From CAYILR01 sp964364175 (GTDB lineage: Bacteria; Bdellovibrionota; UBA1018): DNA of 64,000 nt. The first letter of the stretch is position 1. The number at the start of each line of letters is the position of its first letter. Shown in pieces: positions 7,760 to 16,506 of the stretch. A program made the position numbers and the translations under genes. The stretch spans positions 1 to 64,000 of the forward strand of contig CAYILR010000009.1 in assembly GCA_964364175.1 (NCBI GenBank), read 5' to 3'. The notes beneath the pieces are model-generated. The model did not search any database, was not told the origin of the DNA, and saw only the letters and a list, made by a program, of their open reading frames with translations.

Positions 7760-9661
7760 ATGATGTTCGCAAGGATTTTGCGATGCATAGATGTGCTGGG
7801 ATTTGCGGCGGCATTTTTTTTGTCGTGCTCAGCTAGCTCAGAAACTATTTCACCCGATGTTAGCACCTTTGAGCTGGTTGCAAATGACATTGAGTTGCTT
7901 TCGGATGGGACGATTTTGCGTTCTCCTTCGAGCACAGTCGACACTTCGAAATTACATTTTCAATTCAACCCCGACACTCGCCGGATTGAAATTACCAATT
8001 GGTACCTATTTGACTGGGTGGATTTACAAGGTATTTTTTATTTAGACGTGGATCACTATGTCAAAAATCAAAGAGCAGAATCCTTTTTGGAGGCGAAGAA
8101 GAAATTCTACGAGTTCACTGTTTTTGATCAGAAAAAATTTCAATTTCAGCCTCCTTACATCCCGCTTTATCAATGGGGCAATCTGGATCATCCACCGGTT
8201 CAGAGTCTGGATCACCCGCTGGAGTTTTATTATCCGCGATTTGCCCCGTTTCGAGACGAGGTGGTGTCTTCGAAATATTTTGATCCCGAATTCCATCGTC
8301 TGATCGATCAGAATACTGATTCAGAGCTGACTTCTGGGAACATTCTCAAGCTCCTGATCGATCGAGAGGCTTACGCCGAGAAAGTCGCATTGATCGAGCG
8401 TGCCCACTCCTTTGTCCTAGTGGTGGTGTTGGCAGTGGTTTGCGATTCCAGTGCAGAACCGTTTTTGGATGCCTTGTCACGCAAGGCGCAGTCGGGAGTG
8501 GATGTGCGCTTGATTGTCGAAGGTGTTTTGGGGCGGGACTTGAGTGTGAGTTGCATGGATCGTTTGGTGAAGGCAGGCGTGGATGTGATTTTTTCGGATG
8601 AGTACTTCAATCGCCAAAATCAGGGAGCTTGGTTTCACAGCAAATTCATTGTGACGGACGAGGGTCAGGCGATCATCGGTGGAGCGAACATTATTGATGC
8701 GAACAATACTTCGCGTTCTACTGATCTTAAAAATCACGATATCGATGTGCTGATCGACGGTCCGGCTGCAACCAGCTTAATTGGCGAATATATTAAAATT
8801 TCAAAATTCGTCACCCGGAATAAAAAAGTCCGCACTCCGGGAAAAAGGCGCACTTGGGACTTGGTTTCTGTCGGTCCGCTTTTCCGAAGGGTTTTCAATG
8901 GGCATCTTCCTGTCGATGTTTTGGAATCCTACTGGAAAGAGCGGGAATCAACTGAATTTGGAAAGAAAATACGCGGACAGGAGTACTACGAAAAATGGCT
9001 GAGCGAGCCGTACCTGAGAATGACGGGGGTCTGCCGGGTGCTGACGCAGGGTCCGTACAATTCGAGGAATCAAATCACCCGGGTTTTTTCGAAGTACCTG
9101 GAAGCCAGTCAAGAATATCTGGCTATGACGCCACAGCCCCCAGAGTCAGGTTCGGGTGGGCGGCAAGAAAAATTCCCTGGAATGGCTGAGTTTCGAAGCG
9201 TGTTTGAGCAAAAGAGAAAAGAGCCCGGCTATTTTGTGGATATGGTGGTGACGGGACTCAATTCACTGGAAGGGGAGGGTGTAGTCATGGTTCGAAATGA
9301 GCTGGCGAAAAGTCTTCGCGAAAAACGGAGGATTTTCAGCTGGCTCTACCGAAGGTACCTGGAGCGTTTGGAGGCAATGTACAAAAAAATGTTCTATCGA
9401 CAGTATGTGAAAATCTCAGATCCGAACACGGCTGTCTGGACTTACATCAATTATCTTCACGCGAAAATTCTCTACTTTGATCGGATTGCGCTGTCGATCG
9501 GGAGCCACAACCTCAACCAGATTTCCGCCGATGAGCACTTTGAGTCAACGATCATTTGCCAGGATCGAGGTCTCAACGAACAGTTCGAACGGCAGTTGGT
9601 TCTGGATCTGGTGAATTCAACGCCGCTCCATTTGCCTTCGCTATCATGGTTTTCCCCATAA
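7760..9661 (+). CDS. Exported phospholipase D-like protein with two HKD motifs
   Basis: I choose the ATG at 7760 (or 7763), which gives a signal peptide ending near FFLSCSASS and follows a GGGGGTGCAGAG ribosome-binding region. A TTG 24 nt upstream is less likely. The cysteine after LS could be lipidated, but the lipobox is weak. Two HxKx4D motifs are seen: HSKFIVTDEGQAIIGGAN at about residue 293 and HAKILYFDRIALSIGSHN at about 567, so both halves of a PLD active site are present in 633 residues. The family includes cardiolipin synthases and phospholipases; the secreted form and unusual length favour a hydrolase or transphosphatidylase outside the cytoplasm. A sigma-54 promoter precedes it. 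Its end overlaps the convergent gene by 18 nt. Confidence 0.82.
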   Translation: MMFARILRCIDVLGFAAAFFLSCSASSETISPDVSTFELVANDIELLSDGTILRSPSSTVDTSKLHFQFNPDTRRIEITNWYLFDWVDLQGIFYLDVDHYVKNQRAESFLEAKKKFYEFTVFDQKKFQFQPPYIPLYQWGNLDHPPVQSLDHPLEFYYPRFAPFRDEVVSSKYFDPEFHRLIDQNTDSELTSGNILKLLIDREAYAEKVALIERAHSFVLVVVLAVVCDSSAEPFLDALSRKAQSGVDVRLIVEGVLGRDLSVSCMDRLVKAGVDVIFSDEYFNRQNQGAWFHSKFIVTDEGQAIIGGANIIDANNTSRSTDLKNHDIDVLIDGPAATSLIGEYIKISKFVTRNKKVRTPGKRRTWDLVSVGPLFRRVFNGHLPVDVLESYWKERESTEFGKKIRGQEYYEKWLSEPYLRMTGVCRVLTQGPYNSRNQITRVFSKYLEASQEYLAMTPQPPESGSGGRQEKFPGMAEFRSVFEQKRKEPGYFVDMVVTGLNSLEGEGVVMVRNELAKSLREKRRIFSWLYRRYLERLEAMYKKMFYRQYVKISDPNTAVWTYINYLHAKILYFDRIALSIGSHNLNQISADEHFESTIICQDRGLNEQFERQLVLDLVNSTPLHLPSLSWFSP

Positions 9662-10123
9662 GCCTTTGTGCCATTTTTCGTGATCCAGTTTGAGTTCTGA
9701 GGCTTCAAATTTTTTAAGAGCGCACTTTCCGGTTTGCTCGTTCTTGAGCCACTGGATTTTTGTTTCTGTTTTTCTGTTGCGGGGATGGCTTTCTATTAAA
9801 ATAAAAACTTGATCCAAGAGTTTTTTTTGAATGTCGAGGGGAAGGTCAGGAACGCACTTGCCCCACTCTAGGTCCAACTGGAGAGTTGGGATGACTCCTT
9901 GGGGTTGATCGGAGAATGTCCTGATTTTGAGATTGCATTGATAGCGGGTCTGAGAGCGGGTGGGATGTATTTCTCCTGTAACTTTTCCAGATTCAGAGAG
10001 CTTGAAAACCCATTGATCACCTTTTTGGCTCCGTGTTTCACACCAAAACAAGAAGTGCTCTGCACGAAGCATTTGGGGGAATATAATCAGTCCTGAAAAG
10101 ATCATGAGTTTGAGCAGCCTCAT
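9644..10123 (-). CDS. Small secreted protein of unknown function
   Basis: The start at 10123 gives MRLLKLMIFSGLIIF and a cleavage site near LRAEHF, a clear Sec signal peptide. It is preceded by AGGAGA, and it overlaps the stop of the deiminase-like gene by ATGA (10120-10123). The mature part is about 140 residues with four cysteines (FWCETRS, YQCNLKI, GKCVPDL, GKCALKK) that could form two disulfides. I recognise no family. Its coupling to the deiminase-like gene suggests that both are made together and exported. The 3' end overlaps the convergent phospholipase D-like gene by 18 nt. Confidence 0.7.
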   Translation of the reverse strand: MRLLKLMIFSGLIIFPQMLRAEHFLFWCETRSQKGDQWVFKLSESGKVTGEIHPTRSQTRYQCNLKIRTFSDQPQGVIPTLQLDLEWGKCVPDLPLDIQKKLLDQVFILIESHPRNRKTETKIQWLKNEQTGKCALKKFEASELKLDHEKWHKGLWGKP

Positions 10124-11823
10124 CTCCGGGTCTCCTGTGAGGGGCGACAAAATGGCAACATGTGTGTAGCGCAATGTAAGTTTCCCATTCCGATATGGGC
10201 GTATTCAAAAGTATCGACAAACTGTGTGCGGAGGCCCAGGGAACGATACGAACTCTCCAGATGCCGAGCGAAAGCTCCGTTCATCGGATGAGGAGAGAAA
10301 ACCGTTGCATTGACGTTGAGCGAGTTGCTGGGGTTTGGGGTGAGCGAATGAACCATGCCGTTAGGAATTTCTTCTTCTCCCGTTTGCTCGTTTTTGATAA
10401 CGCGTCCGTGAAGGAATAGGTTGGGAGCCTGTACCCAGGAAATTTCGCATTGAGGCAATCGACTGTGAATTTTTTCGGTAATTTCTTGTTGAGTTTTCGC
10501 GAGTGAATTTTGAATTTTCCGGTTGAGGTACCCTGATGCCGTTTGATCGCCTTCTAGGAAGGCGGCGACTTCTGCATGAGTGACATTTTTGCAGTCAAAT
10601 TCAGGTGCTTCTTGATGACCTCGTACTCGGATTTTGGCTTCAACCTGAGGCAAAGAGAAAAGCCAAAATACTGCGGGGACTCCTCTTTGGGGCGTGACGT
10701 TCGAAGGAGTGTGACCTGGAGAGGAATCCTGGTTTTTTGCCCTTTCTCGAAAAAAAGATTTCAAATCGCTGCAGAATTCTTGAATCAAGGATTGATTGAA
10801 ACGGCTGTTAAGATCCTCAGGCTCAGAATTGAAATAAAATTCGAAAAATTTGTCAGTGGGATTTTGTTTGAGGAGCTCGAGTGCTTTTTGTGGACTCGCG
10901 ATCGCCATCGCGAAATTGCAAGGAGGGCTAGCTCCAGGCCTCGGAAGAACATGAACGATTTCGTCCACGTGCCCGACTTGAAGCCATTTTGTGTTGACGA
11001 TGACTTCGTTGGCTGGATCACCACAGTATTGACGGGCAAATTCAGGGCGTTGATTGTCGCCATGGAGACATAAGCCCCCGGGGAGTCCTTCGATATTTCC
11101 TCCCATGGTGCCACTCGTGTCGCTTTCGATCAGATCCGGACCGGGCTGCATCCAAGAACAAGCTTGTTGGGCTGCTTCAAAAAGCTCGTTTGCCCCTTGG
11201 GTGGCTACAATACTATCCATGGGATAGTCTCTCACGCGTCGTAAGACTGGCATCCCAGTGGCTGGGTTAATAAATGACTCAAAATAATCTTGCTGCCACG
11301 TATAATCGGCATGAGATGGCCGAGAGGTGTTAGACCAAGTGGTTTTGCCGGTTCTGGTTGGGGAGGGCATTACGAAAGTGGTGTCATTCACATGAACGAG
11401 TGAATGAAGGTAACGAGTACGCTGAAGTGGAGTGAGGGTGGTGTTGTTTTGAATACTCGCCGTAATTCTTTCCCATCCTATGTCATCGGTAGGAATTAAG
11501 ATTAAAGGAAGTCGATTGGGATCCGAGTTCTGAAGGATTCCCAGAGTAAGGACTTCAGGAAGGGCTTTTGCCGATTCGTGAGGGTGAGCGAGAGCAGGTT
11601 GATCACTAATGACATAAGCCATGGCAGGAAAATTTTCGGGTAGAATGGTGTTGTTTCCAGGAGGACAGTAAGGAGTACGAGCCGAGTTCCGGGCCCATTC
11701 TAGGCTGTGACAGGATGTCGAAGAGCCACTTCGCGGAGTCGCATTGGCATGATGATTAGCCAGAAATAACCCCATTAAAAGGAGGGTCTTTGAAATGTGC
11801 TCTAAGCTCCGCTGCCGTGGCAT
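10120..11823 (-). CDS. Secreted peptidylarginine deiminase-like enzyme (PAD_C type)
   Basis: Numbered from a longer in-frame Met at 11856, the protein shows the full catalytic set of eukaryotic-type peptidylarginine deiminases. Asp190 is in TWQQDYFE (family WxQDE), His296 and Asp298 are in WLQVGHVDEIV (family WLxVGHVDEF), and Cys562 is in GNLHCATH (family GEVHCGTN). MGGNIEG near 251 corresponds to the family GNLE segment. Such enzymes convert arginine in proteins to citrulline and need Ca2+. I prefer the start at 11823, giving MPRQRSLEHISKTLLLMGLFL and an export signal ending near NANAT; it overlaps the secA stop by 22 nt. The PAD_C-like part spans about residues 150-578, and the eukaryotic N-terminal domains are largely missing. 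It is coupled to a small secreted protein downstream. Confidence 0.85.
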   Translation of the reverse strand: MPRQRSLEHISKTLLLMGLFLANHHANATPRSGSSTSCHSLEWARNSARTPYCPPGNNTILPENFPAMAYVISDQPALAHPHESAKALPEVLTLGILQNSDPNRLPLILIPTDDIGWERITASIQNNTTLTPLQRTRYLHSLVHVNDTTFVMPSPTRTGKTTWSNTSRPSHADYTWQQDYFESFINPATGMPVLRRVRDYPMDSIVATQGANELFEAAQQACSWMQPGPDLIESDTSGTMGGNIEGLPGGLCLHGDNQRPEFARQYCGDPANEVIVNTKWLQVGHVDEIVHVLPRPGASPPCNFAMAIASPQKALELLKQNPTDKFFEFYFNSEPEDLNSRFNQSLIQEFCSDLKSFFRERAKNQDSSPGHTPSNVTPQRGVPAVFWLFSLPQVEAKIRVRGHQEAPEFDCKNVTHAEVAAFLEGDQTASGYLNRKIQNSLAKTQQEITEKIHSRLPQCEISWVQAPNLFLHGRVIKNEQTGEEEIPNGMVHSLTPNPSNSLNVNATVFSPHPMNGAFARHLESSYRSLGLRTQFVDTFEYAHIGMGNLHCATHMLPFCRPSQETRR

Positions 11824-14687
11824 TTTTTGAATTTCTTGCCGCTGCCGCAGGGGCAAGCATCGTTGCGACCGACGTTGGCAAACTCGGGGCCTAGGTTGTT
11901 TCCACCGGTGGAAGCAGGAGCAGCTGCTCCACCTGCGCCGGGTCCACGACCCATCACCATGGGGCCTTGCTTACGGACGGGGAATCGATTGATGTCAAAC
12001 GCGGGCTGAGCCGCTGGTTGCACTGCTGGCTGAGGAGCAGATCCTGGAGCTACCCCAGAAATCGGAACCAGGCTTCCGTCTTCGGTGATATTGTACTGCA
12101 TCTTGCGCTCTTGGGCTTCGGCAGCCTCTTGCGCTTTTTGAGCGAATTCGGATTCGAGGTCATCCACGAGCGGATCGCCGCGCCCGATTTGGACGGCGTA
12201 GATTTTCCTCACCACGTCGCCGGTGATCTGATCCATCATCATGTGGAAGAATCGGAATCCTTCTTTTTTGTAGGCGATCAGGGGATCTTTTTGACCGTAG
12301 CCCTGCAATCCAATTCCTTCACGTAGATGGTCCATCGCGAGCAAGTGATCTTTCCAGAGCTGATCAATGGTCGTGAGTAGGATCATTTTTTCCAGTTGTC
12401 GCAGATTTACTTCGCCGAGATCTTGAGTTTTGCGAGAGTAAGTTTCTTCGGCTCGCTTGAGGATGATGGCGATCAGACCTTCACGAGAGAAGGGCTGGAT
12501 TTCATTCTCAGTGATATGCGAAGAAAATTGCAGAGTCGTTGTGATGGCGTCGTTGAGTTCGTGAATATCCAGGTGCGAGCTGCCGTTGGTTCTGCGGAGT
12601 TTGCCGTTCGGGAAAAACGCTTCGCCCAGGCTATTGGCGAGTTCCTGAACCATCGAGAAAACCATGTCTTTGAGGTTGTCTCGCGCGAGAACTTCACGGC
12701 GCCAAGCGTAGACGACTTTACGCTGTTGGTTCATGACGTCGTCATATTCCAAAAGATGTTTTCGAATATCGTAGTTGTGGCCTTCGACTTTTTTCTGCGC
12801 GTTCTCGATCGCCTTGGTGGTCCAAGCGTGCTCGATGGGTTGATCTTCCTCCATCGCGGCAACGGTGCGTTTTAGCAATTCGCTGTGACCGAAGATTCTC
12901 AGCAGATCATCTTCGAACGAAAGGTAGAATCGGCTTTCACCCGGATCGCCTTGACGGCCAGATCGTCCACGCAGCTGATTGTCGATTCGTCGAGATTCAT
13001 GGCGCTCGGTTCCCAGAATAAACAACCCGCCTGCAGCAATGACTTCGCCTTTTTCTTTGGAGCAGGTGGCGATCCATTTGGATTTGGCTTCTGCAAGAAG
13101 TTTGGCGTGTTCTTCTGCCTCTTCTGGAGTGGCGTCCTTTTTCAGTAGGCCGATTTCACTCTTGGCCAAAACGTCAGGATTCCCCCCCAGCAAAATATCC
13201 GTTCCTCGACCGGCCATGTTGGTTGAGATGGTTACGGTGCTCTTGCGACCGGCTTGTGCGACGATGTCGGCTTCGCGCTCGTGCTGTTTTGCATTCAATA
13301 CGGAGTGTTTAACACCGTCTTTTTTCAGCAAGTGAGAAAGGAGTTCGGATTTTTCGACAGAGACGGTTCCCACGAGAACTGGCTGCCCCTTTTGCTGCAG
13401 TATTTTGAGCTCTGCAGCGATGGCTTTGAATTTTGAAAGCTGATTTTTGTAAATCAAATCCGCCTGATCTTTACGGATCATTGCCTGGTTGGTGGGGATG
13501 ACTGTGACATCGAGGTTGTAGATTTGTTTGAACTCAGTCGCCTCGGTATCGGCAGTACCCGTCATTCCGGAGAGCTTTTTGTACATCCGAAAATAATTTT
13601 GGAAAGTAATGGTCGCGAGAGTTTGGTTTTCATTCTCGATCGTGACGCCTTCTTTGGCTTCGATGGCTTGGTGCAAACCATCCGACCAGCGACGTCCGGG
13701 CATCAGTCGTCCTGTGAATTCGTCGACGATGAGGACTTCGCCGTCTTTGACGACGTAATCCACGTCGAGTTTGAAAAGAACGTGTGCACGCAGGGCTTGG
13801 TTGACGTGGTGGAGAACCTCGATATTGGCAGGGTCGTAGAGATTCTTGATTCCCAATCGGGCTTCCATTTTGTCGACGCCGGATTCGCTTAGCGCTGCAG
13901 TCTTGGATTTTTCGTCAATCGTGTAATCCACTTCGGGATCCAACCTGCTGGAATCTCGAATGTGTTTGTCGATTTTGTAATAGAGGTCGGTGGAATCTTC
14001 GGTGGGGCCGCTGATAATCAGAGGAGTCCGGGCTTCGTCGATCAGGATCGAATCAACCTCGTCAACAATCGCGTAGTTCAATTCGCGTTGAACGTAATCT
14101 TCCAGGCGGAACTTCATATTGTCGCGAAGATAGTCGAATCCAAACTCGTTGTTGGTGCCGTAGGTGATGTCGCAGCCGTAGTTTTTCTTCCGTTGCGGAT
14201 CGCTGAGTCCGTGCACGATCACGCCCGTGCTGAGGCCCAAAAATCCATAAACGCGGCCCATCTGCTCGGAGTCGCGGCGTGCGAGGTAATCGTTGACGGT
14301 GATGACGTGAACGCCTTTGCCCTCGAGTGCGTTGAGATAACAGGGTAGGGTGGCGACGAGAGTTTTTCCTTCCCCGGTGCGCATCTCAGCAATGCGGCCG
14401 CGGTGAAGGGTGGTTCCCCCGATCATCTGAACATCATAGTGTCGCATGCCCAGAACTCTTTTGGAGGCCTCGCGAACGACAGCAAAAGCTTCGGGTAAAA
14501 TCGCATCGAGTTTTTCGCCACGAGCAAGCCGCTCACGAAATTCGGGAGTCTTGGCCTGGAGTTGGTTGTCGGTCAAAGCTTGAATCGCGGATTCGAAGCT
14601 GTTGATTTGGACCACGATCGGAGCAATGGTCTTGAGTTCACGGTCGTTTTGAGTGCCGAAGATTTTTTTTGCGAATTGAGTGAGCAT
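11802..14687 (-). CDS. secA: Preprotein translocase ATPase SecA
   Basis: SecA drives Sec-dependent export through SecYEG. The 961-residue length is typical. Walker A is in EMRTGEGKTLVATL (about 101-115) and the DEAD-type Walker B in IVDEVDSILIDEARTP (about 209-224). The preprotein cross-linking and helicase domains follow (MAGRGTDILLGGNP near 490; LRGRSGRQGDPGESRFYLS near 570). The C-terminus carries a Pro/Ala/Gly linker and the zinc-binding CPCGSGKKFKKCH. It sits between an M23 peptidase gene upstream (27-nt gap) and the deiminase-like gene downstream, in what looks like one minus-strand operon with the phosphatase. Confidence 0.98.
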   Translation of the reverse strand: MLTQFAKKIFGTQNDRELKTIAPIVVQINSFESAIQALTDNQLQAKTPEFRERLARGEKLDAILPEAFAVVREASKRVLGMRHYDVQMIGGTTLHRGRIAEMRTGEGKTLVATLPCYLNALEGKGVHVITVNDYLARRDSEQMGRVYGFLGLSTGVIVHGLSDPQRKKNYGCDITYGTNNEFGFDYLRDNMKFRLEDYVQRELNYAIVDEVDSILIDEARTPLIISGPTEDSTDLYYKIDKHIRDSSRLDPEVDYTIDEKSKTAALSESGVDKMEARLGIKNLYDPANIEVLHHVNQALRAHVLFKLDVDYVVKDGEVLIVDEFTGRLMPGRRWSDGLHQAIEAKEGVTIENENQTLATITFQNYFRMYKKLSGMTGTADTEATEFKQIYNLDVTVIPTNQAMIRKDQADLIYKNQLSKFKAIAAELKILQQKGQPVLVGTVSVEKSELLSHLLKKDGVKHSVLNAKQHEREADIVAQAGRKSTVTISTNMAGRGTDILLGGNPDVLAKSEIGLLKKDATPEEAEEHAKLLAEAKSKWIATCSKEKGEVIAAGGLFILGTERHESRRIDNQLRGRSGRQGDPGESRFYLSFEDDLLRIFGHSELLKRTVAAMEEDQPIEHAWTTKAIENAQKKVEGHNYDIRKHLLEYDDVMNQQRKVVYAWRREVLARDNLKDMVFSMVQELANSLGEAFFPNGKLRRTNGSSHLDIHELNDAITTTLQFSSHITENEIQPFSREGLIAIILKRAEETYSRKTQDLGEVNLRQLEKMILLTTIDQLWKDHLLAMDHLREGIGLQGYGQKDPLIAYKKEGFRFFHMMMDQITGDVVRKIYAVQIGRGDPLVDDLESEFAQKAQEAAEAQERKMQYNITEDGSLVPISGVAPGSAPQPAVQPAAQPAFDINRFPVRKQGPMVMGRGPGAGGAAAPASTGGNNLGPEFANVGRNDACPCGSGKKFKKCHGSGA

Positions 14688-14714
14688 GTCTGGTTTGTGT
14701 TACCCCAAAATCGT

Positions 14715-15713
14715 TTAGTTTTCCAAAATATATGGTAACGGATCAACGGGTGTACCGTGAACCCGAACTTCGTAGTGCAAATGAGGGCCGGTCGAGCGTC
14801 CGCTGTTCCCCAAAAGTGCTACGACTTCGCCCCGGCGAATCTTCTGTCCCTTCTTAGCAATGATTCTGGCGCAGTGCGCGTACCAGGTTTGGAGGCCGTA
14901 TCCGTGGTCCAGGATGATGGTTTGTCCGTAGCCGGGTTTGGGTGCTGCGTAGACGACCATCCCTTCGGCTGTGGAGCGGATGGCGGTGCCGGGAAAATTG
15001 GCGATATCGAGGCCTTCGTGCATTTTTTCTTTTCCGCCATAAGGAGAACGCCGGATTCCAAAACCGGAGGTGAAGTAACCGACAGCAGGTCGTCTGACTG
15101 GGAGTGCGTTCAGAAATGCTTTTTGATCAGCCAAGAGCTCGTATTGGTCCTGCAGGGTTTGTTCAAGAATGATCGATTCGTCGTAGAGTTTTCCAAAAGT
15201 CAGATCCAGTTCTTGAGCGTCCTTGCGGATTTGCGCTTGCTCGGGGGTTTCGTCCGGAAAAAGAAGCGCATCGACCCAATTCGGGGGGGTTGCTGGTGTG
15301 TTGGCCTCGGCGGTTGTCTCGGGAGAAGTGGTTTGGCCGATGTTTGCCGCCGAATCAGGAAGTTTGTGGGTGGTGTTTTGAACCAAACTCTCGCGGTCTT
15401 CGATGTTCGTGATGACTTTCAGGCGGGTGGAAAATGTTTTGATTCGCTCTAGATTACTTTCAATGGTGGAAAGTCGGTTTTGATAGAGCTGAACTTGTTG
15501 TCTGAGACGACGGTTGTCGGATTTCAATCTTTTGTTTTCTCCGACTTGGCTGGCGACGTACCAGTAATCCATCATCAATATGGCTGTGAAAATCCCCGCA
15601 ATTACGAGGACGATCAAAGCTCCTCGCACAGCCCAGCTGGGCAGCACAATTCGACGGACTCGGTCCGTTTTTTCGGGAACAACCAGGACTGTGTAAAAAC
15701 GGTTATGGCTCAT
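14715..15713 (-). CDS. Membrane-anchored M23 peptidase (peptidoglycan endopeptidase)
   Basis: This 332-residue protein has a single N-terminal membrane segment (about 27-46, ALIVLVIAGIFTAILMM), then a coiled coil (about 55-105) and a C-terminal M23/LytM domain (about 200-330). The zinc ligands are visible: His in HEGLDIA with its Asp, and His-x-His in GPHLHYEV; YAHCA supplies the further His. The enzyme should therefore be active rather than an EnvC-like activator, and would cut peptide cross-links in the periplasm. The gene begins 2 nt after the phosphatase stop and is followed by secA, suggesting co-transcription with cell-envelope functions. Confidence 0.9.
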   Translation of the reverse strand: MSHNRFYTVLVVPEKTDRVRRIVLPSWAVRGALIVLVIAGIFTAILMMDYWYVASQVGENKRLKSDNRRLRQQVQLYQNRLSTIESNLERIKTFSTRLKVITNIEDRESLVQNTTHKLPDSAANIGQTTSPETTAEANTPATPPNWVDALLFPDETPEQAQIRKDAQELDLTFGKLYDESIILEQTLQDQYELLADQKAFLNALPVRRPAVGYFTSGFGIRRSPYGGKEKMHEGLDIANFPGTAIRSTAEGMVVYAAPKPGYGQTIILDHGYGLQTWYAHCARIIAKKGQKIRRGEVVALLGNSGRSTGPHLHYEVRVHGTPVDPLPYILEN

Positions 15714-15715
15714 GG

Positions 15716-16441
15716 CTACACCTGCACGAGAATGGCTGTAACGTTATCGTCCCCGCCATTCTCGTTCGCCAAAGCAACCAGTGCCTCAGCGGTTTTTTGA
15801 AGATCAGAAGATTCTTTTTGGACTACACCCAGGATTTCGGAGTCGTCCATCAATCCCGAGAGCCCGTCCGAGCAAATGAGGAAAATATCGCCCGGCTGGG
15901 TTTTCATTTCGTAGGTTTCCACGCTGACGTGGGGCTCGTAGCCCACGGAGCGGGTGATGACGTTTTTCATTTTGTCCGTTCTGAGTTGTGCGCGATTGAT
16001 GAGTCCTGCGCGCAGCTTTTCCTGAACGAGAGAGTGGTCGCGCGTCACTTGCCAAAGCGCGGATTGACGAATCACATAGCAGCGGCTGTCGCCCACATGG
16101 CCCACCGTCAACAATCCATCGTCGAATAGCATGGCCACCGTCGTGGTTCCCATGCCTTGAAGATGGGGTTGCTCATGTCCTTTTTTGTGAATCAGCTCGT
16201 TCGCGAGGCCGATGGATTTTTGCAAAACGATTTTTGGATCCCAGGGCTGGGCTTTGCGGGAGTTCTCGACGACTTGAGGCATGGCGTCGACCACGATTGC
16301 GCTCGCGATCTCACCGCCCTGGTGTCCGCCCATCCCATCTGCAACCACAAACAGTCCCAGTTCAGGTGCGCTCACTGCGTTATCCTGGTTCTGCTTGCGT
16401 TTACGACCCACATCGGTCTTAAACCCCACATTGAAATGCAT
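15716..16441 (-). CDS. PP2C-family Ser/Thr protein phosphatase
   Basis: This 241-residue protein has the PP2C motif series in order: RKRKQNQDN (about 14-22), FVVADGMGGHQGGEIAS (about 31-47), GHVGDSRCYV (about 113-122), the ITRSVGY region near 160, CSDGLSGLMDD (about 187-197) and GGDDNVTAI near 230. The metal-binding aspartates are all present, so it should be an active Mn2+/Mg2+ phosphatase of the Stp type. It is divergent from prkA with only 65 bp between the starts and a perfect palindrome in the gap. An opposing kinase/phosphatase role is plausible but not shown by the sequence. Confidence 0.93.
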   Translation of the reverse strand: MHFNVGFKTDVGRKRKQNQDNAVSAPELGLFVVADGMGGHQGGEIASAIVVDAMPQVVENSRKAQPWDPKIVLQKSIGLANELIHKKGHEQPHLQGMGTTTVAMLFDDGLLTVGHVGDSRCYVIRQSALWQVTRDHSLVQEKLRAGLINRAQLRTDKMKNVITRSVGYEPHVSVETYEMKTQPGDIFLICSDGLSGLMDDSEILGVVQKESSDLQKTAEALVALANENGGDDNVTAILVQV

Positions 16442-16455
16442 TAGGAATAACGTAA

Positions 16456-16479
16456 CTTTACAGTGAGGTGTCTGTAAAG
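16456..16479. promoter_or_regulatory. Palindrome between the PP2C and prkA genes
   Basis: CTTTACAG (16456-16463) and CTGTAAAG (16472-16479) are perfect 8-bp inverted repeats with an 8-nt spacer. They lie in the 65-bp gap between two divergent genes. The site could be an operator controlling both promoters, or a hairpin in the prkA leader. No known regulator consensus was recognised. Confidence 0.5.
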
Positions 16480-16506
16480 GTAAACTCTAAGTAGGGGGCA
16501 CCAACC

